Source: a virus. From it: a DNA stretch of 24,050 bases. Of this stretch, positions 1 through 5,312 are shown piece after piece (positions within the stretch are counted from its first letter, which is position 1; each line of letters begins with the position of its first letter). The DNA lies in IMG/VR virus record IMGVR_UViG_3300021957_000299, positions 1 to 24,050 of that record, one strand, 5' to 3'. The notes below the pieces were generated by a model. The model worked only from the letters and a program-made list of their open reading frames with translations, did not search any database and was not told the origin of the DNA. The position numbers were made by a program, and so were the translations under genes.

Positions 1-43
1 TTGTGTTATCATATATAACGATTAAAAATTAAGTAGGGTTTGT

Positions 44-643
44 GTGAACGCAAAAACAATCAATTCAAACAACAACGAATATTATTTTGAGATACCTAAA
101 GAATCTAAGGTATCAGACAAAATGTATCTTCAAGCAATCAATGCACATAAAGATTTATGGCATGATTTTTATAATCTTGCAGGACTACCTACGGTTAAAG
201 TTTTAGTGGCAGGGAATGATTGGGAAATGGATTCTTGGTGGGGACGTTTATATAATGCTCACCCGTTTACAGCCGGGATCGCTAAGCTAGAAGCTCATTC
301 ATATTATGACTGGCATATAGATACAGACAGAGGAGTTAGACTTAATATGTTACTGAACAATTGGGACACAAGTCATAGTATGTTTAACCCTTTTATGAAA
401 CGAGGCGAAAGTGCTTATAATGTACAGTTAGCTAGCTTGAAAGATGGAGAAAGAAAGATTGTTGAGTTAAAGTACAAGCCACAAAGATACTACTTGTTTA
501 ACACTCAGATTGCACACACTATATATAATTTTGCAGATACTGCAAGATATTCATTAACCTTAGATTTTGACGAAGACTTATCTAAATTAACATATGAACA
601 GCTATTAGAAGAGTTAATTCGTGAGCAGTGGTGGAATGAGTAA
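44..643 (+). CDS. 2OG-Fe(II) oxygenase-like protein (first of two tandem paralogues)
   Basis: This 199-aa protein looks like a small double-stranded beta-helix dioxygenase that would use 2-oxoglutarate, O2 and Fe(II) to hydroxylate a substrate. The metal triad is visible as H91-x-D93 (in YYDWHIDTDRG) and H158 (in AHTIYNF), and R168 ten residues later is placed to bind the 2OG carboxylate. The conserved LNMLLNNWDTSH and KPQRYYLFN segments fit the core strands. The start is GTG, preceded by AGGG at 35-38 with 5-nt spacing; the next Met is 27 residues in and would remove the NEYYFEIP block shared with the paralogue. Its end overlaps the start of the next gene. Asp/Asn beta-hydroxylase-like and prolyl-hydroxylase-like families are both possible. 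The substrate is unknown; protein, small molecule or modified base cannot be told apart here. It ends in an acidic/WW tail (REQWWNE) also seen in the paralogue. Confidence 0.72.
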   Translation: MNAKTINSNNNEYYFEIPKESKVSDKMYLQAINAHKDLWHDFYNLAGLPTVKVLVAGNDWEMDSWWGRLYNAHPFTAGIAKLEAHSYYDWHIDTDRGVRLNMLLNNWDTSHSMFNPFMKRGESAYNVQLASLKDGERKIVELKYKPQRYYLFNTQIAHTIYNFADTARYSLTLDFDEDLSKLTYEQLLEELIREQWWNE

Positions 644-1175
644 CGAATATTTTTTTGAAATACCTGAAGATTCAGTAGCTTCAGAGTTAATGTATATTAG
701 AGCAATGACTGCACATAAGGATTTATGGCAAGGGTTTTATAATTTTCAAGCTTTAGAGGTGAAAGATGACTGGGTAGTTGACCCTTGGTGGAAATATTTA
801 TATAGGTCTCATCCGTTTAAAGCAGGGATTATTAAATTAGATTCTAAGACTTACTATGACTGGCACGTTGATACCGATAGAGGAGTAGGTATCAATATGT
901 TACTGAACAATTGGGATACTAGCCATTGCATGTTTAACCCTAATTTAAAACGTGGGGAAAATGTAGAACATGGCAACGTAAAAGCTAAGTTTATTGAGCT
1001 AAAGTACAAACCCCAAAGGTATTACTTGTTCAACGCACAAGTTGCTCACACAGTATATAATTTTGGAGATAACACTAGATATTTATTCAGTGTAAATTTT
1101 GAAGAGGATAGAACTAAATTAACTTATGATCAACTACTTGCGGAAATGAATAGCGAGCGTTGGTGGGAGAAATAA
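636..1175 (+). CDS. 2OG-Fe(II) oxygenase-like protein (second of two tandem paralogues)
   Basis: The 179-aa product is clearly homologous along its whole length to the preceding protein, sharing EIPxxS, AHKDLW, DWHxDTDRGV, NMLLNNWDTSH and KYKPQRYYLFN. The putative iron ligands are H77, D79 and H138, and R148 is the 2OG-binding candidate, so both copies look catalytically competent. A GTG at 621 would extend the frame by 5 residues. I prefer ATG 636 because it lines up with the SNEYFFEIP start block of the paralogue and overlaps the upstream stop by 8 nt, suggesting translational coupling. This copy lacks a short insertion the first copy has after AHKDLWHDFYNLAG and another after KRGESAY. It arose by gene duplication and has diverged at many surface positions, so a different substrate or a heteromeric pair is possible but not shown. 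Confidence 0.72.
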   Translation: MSNEYFFEIPEDSVASELMYIRAMTAHKDLWQGFYNFQALEVKDDWVVDPWWKYLYRSHPFKAGIIKLDSKTYYDWHVDTDRGVGINMLLNNWDTSHCMFNPNLKRGENVEHGNVKAKFIELKYKPQRYYLFNAQVAHTVYNFGDNTRYLFSVNFEEDRTKLTYDQLLAEMNSERWWEK

Positions 1176-1176
1176 T

Positions 1177-1446
1177 ATGACTTTAACAGAAGGCGCATTT
1201 ATTCTAACAGTAAGTCTTAGTGGTAACTATGACGACCTAGAATTCGTTGGATATTTTAATAATTGCGAGACGGCGATAGCATACTACCATGAGAACTGCA
1301 GTGAATATATGGCGGCGAGTTGTTTATTAACGGAGTATAGCAATCTCCCTGACGATCACCCTGATGTATTTGGATTTGAAATAACCGAACCACAATCCTG
1401 TGGCTTCGTCGGAGTAGACCCTAAAACTTTTATAAAGGATAAATAG
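1177..1446 (+). CDS. Hypothetical protein, 89 aa
   Basis: I do not recognise this protein. It starts 1 nt after the previous stop with a very good ribosome-binding site (GGGAG at 1165-1169, 7-nt spacing), which supports it as a real gene. It is acidic and rich in aromatic and cysteine residues (FNNCETAIAYY, HENC, ASCLL, QSCGF), with no signal peptide or membrane segment. The alternation of FILTVSLSG and FVGYFNNCETAIAYY suggests a small alpha/beta fold. It sits in the oxygenase-cupin run and its stop codon overlaps the GTG start of the next small gene. No function is assigned. Confidence 0.6.
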   Translation: MTLTEGAFILTVSLSGNYDDLEFVGYFNNCETAIAYYHENCSEYMAASCLLTEYSNLPDDHPDVFGFEITEPQSCGFVGVDPKTFIKDK

Positions 1447-1583
1447 TGGCAAAGATTAAACAAACGGAACAAGTAAGAGAACCTATACATAAACGAACCA
1501 GTCAAGGCGGACGAGTAGCCAAGACTTCTACCATGAACAAGTCAATGAAAAGATGTTTTAAAAAGAACAGGGGCCAAGGATAG
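1446..1583 (+). CDS. Small basic conserved phage protein, 45 aa
   Basis: A GTG at 1446 shares its G with the preceding TAG stop. It is preceded by AAAGGA (1434-1439) with 6-nt spacing, and opens a 45-codon frame ending TAG at 1581-1583. The product is strongly basic: it begins MAKIKQTEQ, has HKRTSQGG in the middle and MNKSMKRCFKKNRGQG at the end. The pattern RTSQG...MNK..KR..KK.RGQG matches, from memory, a tiny basic protein often seen in marine phage genomes. I know of no assigned function; nucleic-acid binding would fit the charge. It fills what would otherwise be a 140-nt gap, and the next gene starts 3 nt after it. Confidence 0.65.
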   Translation: MAKIKQTEQVREPIHKRTSQGGRVAKTSTMNKSMKRCFKKNRGQG

Positions 1584-1586
1584 ATA

Positions 1587-2111
1587 ATGATTGATCCTAG
1601 CCAAGATGAACTGTCGCATTTTGCTCATTGGTATTTAAGCGGGCACGTTGACAAGGTTTACCCGCCAATGAAAAAGGGGTTATTTTTTTATGAGGGAATA
1701 AGCGGATTAGTTTTGTTTAGACAAGGTTCTTTTCAAGTTGAATTATTTTTATGCCCACCTAATACAGTTATACCTGAGCATACACACCCCGACGTAGATA
1801 GCTATGAATGTTTTTTACAAGGAATGGAATTTAGTCTTAATGGAGAAATTATAACTAGCCAAGAAGAAGCATCAAAAGAACAAAATGGATTCCCTATTAA
1901 ATTGCACAGCACTATAAGAGTTAAACCAAACGAACGTCATGGAGGTACATCATCTAGTAAAGGAGGCGCTTTTATATCTATTCAACACTGGTTAAATGGT
2001 GTAGAACCATCAAATGTAGGTTTGAATTGGGACGGCAAAACAATGGGTAATACTCATACAAATCATTTAAACAAAACTATGGACAGCAAGGAAAACAATG
2101 GAGATATATAA
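1587..2111 (+). CDS. Cupin-domain protein
   Basis: The 174-aa product contains a single cupin (small beta-barrel) domain, roughly residues 45-140. Cupin motif 1 is seen as HTHPDVDSYECFLQG, with H65, H67 and E74 as likely metal ligands. Motif 2 is seen as VKPNERHGG, with H118 as the fourth ligand. All four ligands of the standard 3-His/1-Glu site are present, so it probably binds Fe, Mn or a similar metal. It could be a dioxygenase, an isomerase or a sensor; the reaction cannot be read from sequence. The start has AAGGA (1576-1580) at 6-nt spacing. The C-terminal 25 residues are polar and probably disordered, and the gene overlaps the helicase start by 14 nt. It is the third beta-helix/barrel-type protein in a 2-kb stretch. 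Confidence 0.7.
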   Translation: MIDPSQDELSHFAHWYLSGHVDKVYPPMKKGLFFYEGISGLVLFRQGSFQVELFLCPPNTVIPEHTHPDVDSYECFLQGMEFSLNGEIITSQEEASKEQNGFPIKLHSTIRVKPNERHGGTSSSKGGAFISIQHWLNGVEPSNVGLNWDGKTMGNTHTNHLNKTMDSKENNGDI

Positions 2112-3657
2112 AGACAAAGCATTAATTGTAAATACAAATAAACCTGATGATATTTTAAACTCAATAGACAAAAGCACATTGTTAAAAACATTTGATAATG
2201 GAGTTTCAAAAGTAGCAGTCAAATGGGGGTTAGATGAAGTATTAAAATTATCAGCATTAAGATTAAAAAATATAGTTTCTCCTATATCTAAAGAGTATGA
2301 TTGGCCTGGTATATTCAAGCCTTTTAATCATCAGAAAACAACAGCAGAATTTCTATCTGCGTATAAAAGAGCATATTGTTTAAGCGAAGCAGGTACAGGT
2401 AAAACAGGTGCAGTTATATGGGCAGCTGATTATTTGATGAACAAAAAGAAAATAAATAGAATGCTTGTTGTTTGTCCTCTTTCTATTATGCAAGCAGCTT
2501 GGCAGGCAGACTTTTTTAAAACTGCTATGCACAGAACTGTAGCTTTAGCTCATGGAACTGCAGAAAAAAGAAAAAAGATATTAGCTGAAAAAACTGATGT
2601 AGTAATAATTAATTACGATGGTATTGAAATAGTTGAAAAAGAGATAGCGGAAGGTGGGTTTGATTTAATAGTAGTGGATGAAGCTAACTATATTAAAACT
2701 GTAACAACTAGAAGATGGAAAGCTCTAAAAAGAATTGTAAATGATGACACGTGGATATGGCTATTGACAGGAACCCCTGCAGCGCAATCACCTGCAGATG
2801 CGTATGGTTTAGCTAAACTTGTTAACCCTAAATCAGTACCAAAATATTTTGGAACATTTAAAGATATGGTAATGCAAAAGGTAAGTCAATTTACTTGGAT
2901 ACCTAGAAAAAATGCTCAAGATATAGTTTTTAAAACATTACAACCTGCTGTTAGATACACTAAAGAAGAATGTCTAGACTTGCCTGATGTTACATACCAA
3001 ACAAGAGATGTGCCTTTAACACCTCAACAAGATAAGTATTACAAAAAACTTAAAAAAGAAATGTTTATAGAAGCTGCAGGAGAAGAAATAACTGTAGTTA
3101 ACGCAGCAGCAATGTTGACTAAATTACTACAGGTCAGTGCAGGATCAATTTACACAGACAAAAAAGAAGTTATAGAGTTTGATGTTAAGAATAGAATGAC
3201 TGCGTTAAAAGATATTATTACCGAAGCAAGCCACAAAGTTATTGTGTTTGCTCCTTTTAGAAATAGTATTGAATTAATATTAACGGAGTTAACAAAGTCA
3301 AAAATATCCTGCGATTGTATACATGGTGGTATCACAATGAACAAACGATCTCAAATATTTAAATCATTTCAAGAATCAAAAGATCCACAAGTATTAGTTA
3401 TACAACCACAATCAGCTTCACATGGTGTAACACTTCACGCAGCTAACGTTGTTGTATTTTGGTCACCTGTTGTGTCAGTAGAAACATATATACAATGTTG
3501 TGCTCGCATGGACAGAGCAGGGCAAAGAAACCCAATGACTGTAGTTCATTTACAAGGTAGTCCTGTAGAATCAAAGATATACAAGATGCTACAAGGTAAG
3601 ATTGACGATCATGTTAAGTTAGTAGACTTATATAAAGAAGAACTAGGAATTGAATAA
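2098..3657 (+). CDS. SNF2-family DNA helicase/translocase
   Basis: This 519-aa superfamily 2 ATPase is of the SNF2-like type common in tailed phages, where it probably acts in replication, recombination or fork remodelling. Two RecA-like lobes are visible. Lobe 1 has a Q-like entry (FNHQKTTAEF, residues 77-86), Walker A EAGTGKTG (97-104), motif Ia VVCPLSI, Walker B VVDEAN (192-197) and motif III LLTGTP (222-227). Lobe 2 has motif IV VIVFAPFRNS (381-390), IHGGI (408-412), motif V around SHGVTLHAA (441-449) and motif VI QCCARMDRAGQ (466-476) with both arginines. No nuclease or zinc domain is fused. Motif II is DEAN instead of the usual DEAH/DEAD. The start has AAGGA (2088-2092), and the gene overlaps the cupin gene by 14 nt, so it belongs to the upstream operon. 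Confidence 0.9.
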   Translation: MEIYKDKALIVNTNKPDDILNSIDKSTLLKTFDNGVSKVAVKWGLDEVLKLSALRLKNIVSPISKEYDWPGIFKPFNHQKTTAEFLSAYKRAYCLSEAGTGKTGAVIWAADYLMNKKKINRMLVVCPLSIMQAAWQADFFKTAMHRTVALAHGTAEKRKKILAEKTDVVIINYDGIEIVEKEIAEGGFDLIVVDEANYIKTVTTRRWKALKRIVNDDTWIWLLTGTPAAQSPADAYGLAKLVNPKSVPKYFGTFKDMVMQKVSQFTWIPRKNAQDIVFKTLQPAVRYTKEECLDLPDVTYQTRDVPLTPQQDKYYKKLKKEMFIEAAGEEITVVNAAAMLTKLLQVSAGSIYTDKKEVIEFDVKNRMTALKDIITEASHKVIVFAPFRNSIELILTELTKSKISCDCIHGGITMNKRSQIFKSFQESKDPQVLVIQPQSASHGVTLHAANVVVFWSPVVSVETYIQCCARMDRAGQRNPMTVVHLQGSPVESKIYKMLQGKIDDHVKLVDLYKEELGIE

Positions 3658-3662
3658 AAGTC

Positions 3663-3691
3663 TTGACATTGTCTGAAACCCCTAATATACT
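3663..3691 (+). promoter_or_regulatory. sigma70-type promoter for the replication operon
   Basis: A perfect -35 box TTGACA (3663-3668) is followed after 17 bp by TATACT (3686-3691), one mismatch from the -10 consensus. It lies in the only sizeable gap of the left arm (3658-3720), just after the helicase stop. It is followed by an AGAGGA ribosome-binding site and the ATG at 3721. An overlapping TAATAT at 3683-3688 would give a 14-bp spacer and is less likely. This implies that host RNA polymerase transcribes the downstream replication genes. Confidence 0.75.
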
Positions 3692-3720
3692 TGTAATCCA
3701 TTTAACGAGAGGACCAACAT

Positions 3721-4128
3721 ATGGAACTAGATGATAATCAGCTTGAAAAGCTTATGCAAGCTGATATTAATATGAGAGAGTCAATATCAACACTTGAATC
3801 TCAGATAAGCGAAATAAAAACTAAACGTGCACAAATACAAGAAGCTTTGAATGAAGCATGCAGGACTTTGAATGTTTCAAGTATTAAAACTAGTGCAGGT
3901 ACACTAACTAGAAAATTAAAAACTAGATATTGGACAAGTGATTGGCCTGAAATGTATAAGTTTGTAAAAGAACATGATGCTTTTGAGTTGTTTGAAAAAC
4001 GAATACAGCAGACTAATATAAAACAATTCATAGCAGATAACCCTGATGTGGCCCCTCCAGGACTACAATCAACATCTGAATATGCAGTATCAATACTTAA
4101 AAACCGTAAAAAAGAGGAGAAATTATGA
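3721..4128 (+). CDS. Conserved phage protein with N-terminal coiled coil, 135 aa
   Basis: This is the first gene after the promoter. Residues 1-48 form an obvious amphipathic helix or coiled coil (DNQLEKLMQADINMRESIS continuing through LESQISEIKTKRAQIQEAL). A compact C-terminal region follows, with aromatic and charged blocks RYWTSDWPEMYKFVKEHDAF and a proline-rich end. The RYWTSDW...EHDAF...RIQQTN...NPD..PPGL pattern is familiar to me from phage proteins of unknown function near replication or recombination genes. That is recall, not a search. The coiled coil suggests an oligomer, and a role as an accessory to the adjacent possible ssDNA-binding protein is inferred from position only. The stop overlaps the next start (ATGA). 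Confidence 0.65.
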   Translation: MELDDNQLEKLMQADINMRESISTLESQISEIKTKRAQIQEALNEACRTLNVSSIKTSAGTLTRKLKTRYWTSDWPEMYKFVKEHDAFELFEKRIQQTNIKQFIADNPDVAPPGLQSTSEYAVSILKNRKKEEKL

Positions 4129-5063
4129 GCACAGACGTAGATATATTTTCACAAGGTGGAGCAGTTGCAACTACAGGCAGTAGAGATGACGGCTTTACAA
4201 GTAACATAACAGGCAGTTCAATTACATCAAAACGTATTTCAATACGTAATAATGTGTTTAGACTAATGGTCAATGGTAAAGAGATTGACAAAAGTGATGA
4301 GCGTCATATAGACGTAGTCATAGTTAATGCTTCACCATCAGTACACAGAATGTATTTTGCAGGTGAATACAAACCAGGAATGAAGTTATCTCCTCCTGCG
4401 TGTTGGACATCAGATAGTGTTAAACCTGATGCTGAAGTTGATGCACCTCAAAACGCTACCTGTGCTGAATGTCCTCAGAACATTAAAGGATCAGGACCTA
4501 ATGGAACTAAAGCATGTAGATTTAGCAGACGTATAGCTGTAGTCAGAGCAGATGATTTAAATGGCGATGTGTTTCAAGTGACATTACCATCACAATCTAT
4601 ATTTGGTAACGGCACTGCTGAACGTAGACCACTGCATGAATACACTGACTATGTGAGAGCTAACAGTCAAAACCTTATGTCGGTTGTATCAAGAATGTCT
4701 TTTGATATGGACTCATCAAGTACTAAAGTAGGATTCAAACCTATTAGAATACTTAATGACGAAGAATATAATTTATGTTCTGAAAAAAGTAAAAGTGATG
4801 ATGCAAAAAGAGCTATAACTTTGTCCGTAAATATAAACAAAGATGAGAGTGGTCAAACACCTCCCCCTGCACCTACAGCTGAACCTGCACCAAAACCTAG
4901 GCCTGTAGATGCTTTCTCTGAAACTAAACCTGCAGAAGAAGACAACATACCTGAACCAACAAAAAGAGCAGAACCAAAGGCAGAGCCTAAAGCAAAAGCT
5001 CCTGACCCTACACCTGCTAAAGGCGATGTAAGTCTTGATGATCTTGTAGACGATTGGACATAG
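4125..5063 (+). CDS. Possible ssDNA-binding protein with Cys4 cluster and acidic C-terminal tip
   Basis: The 312-aa product has three parts. A folded N-terminal two thirds (about 30-240) contains a four-cysteine cluster C93-x19-C113-x2-C116-x14-C131 that could bind zinc. A Pro/Ala/Glu/Lys-rich disordered linker spans about 243-300. The acidic tip is DVSLDDLVDDWT. A disordered linker plus an acidic, aromatic-ended tip is the hallmark of replication ssDNA-binding proteins (bacterial SSB, T7 gp2.5, T4 gp32); gp32 also carries a structural zinc. The position between a coiled-coil protein and the primase-helicase fits. I see no OB-fold signature I can be sure of, so the role is an inference. It has a strong GAGGAG ribosome-binding site (4114-4119, 5-nt spacing) and overlaps the previous stop by 4 nt. 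Confidence 0.6.
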   Translation: MSTDVDIFSQGGAVATTGSRDDGFTSNITGSSITSKRISIRNNVFRLMVNGKEIDKSDERHIDVVIVNASPSVHRMYFAGEYKPGMKLSPPACWTSDSVKPDAEVDAPQNATCAECPQNIKGSGPNGTKACRFSRRIAVVRADDLNGDVFQVTLPSQSIFGNGTAERRPLHEYTDYVRANSQNLMSVVSRMSFDMDSSSTKVGFKPIRILNDEEYNLCSEKSKSDDAKRAITLSVNINKDESGQTPPPAPTAEPAPKPRPVDAFSETKPAEEDNIPEPTKRAEPKAEPKAKAPDPTPAKGDVSLDDLVDDWT

Positions 5064-5071
5064 GAGGGTAT

Positions 5072-5311
5072 ATGAGAGGATATTCACAAATTGTAATAGA
5101 AGCTAATCAAGCTGCTGAAACTACATTGGGTGTTGAGCTAGGTGCTATATGCATCAAGCTAAAACACCCAGTGCAGAAGGTTTCAGAAAGTCTTAACATA
5201 TCAAGACAAACAGTATATGATTGGTTCTCAGGTAAAGCAAACCCTACTAGACTTAAAAAAGATGAAGTCAAACAATTAATAAGAGAACTATCAAAAAACA
5301 TAAAGGTTTAA
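5072..5311 (+). CDS. Small helix-turn-helix protein, 79 aa
   Basis: The start is ATG 5072, with a near-ideal AGGAGGG ribosome-binding site at 5062-5068. A TTG at 5054 could extend the frame by 6 codons but has no such site and would read through it. A helix-turn-helix is visible at about residues 33-54 (HPVQKVSESLNISRQTVYDW). The second helix, SRQTVYDWFSG, is typical of Xre/transposase-like DNA-recognition helices, and a basic helix follows (LKKDEVKQLIREL). It may be a regulator of the early promoter or a replication accessory factor. It lies between the possible ssDNA-binding protein and the primase-helicase, and its stop is 1 nt before the next start. Confidence 0.7.
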   Translation: MRGYSQIVIEANQAAETTLGVELGAICIKLKHPVQKVSESLNISRQTVYDWFSGKANPTRLKKDEVKQLIRELSKNIKV

Positions 5312-5312
5312 A

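Noticed and set aside
5-19. Inverted repeat GTTAT-5 nt-ATAAC upstream of the first gene
   Set aside because: Only 5 bp, all but one pair A/T, as expected by chance in A+T-rich sequence; no T-run. The upstream context is outside the window.
4773-5087. 104-aa minus-strand ORF opposite the Pro/Ala/Glu-rich tail of the Cys4 protein
   Set aside because: Cys/Arg/Phe-rich translation is the antisense shadow of a biased linker; no ribosome-binding site or family resemblance.
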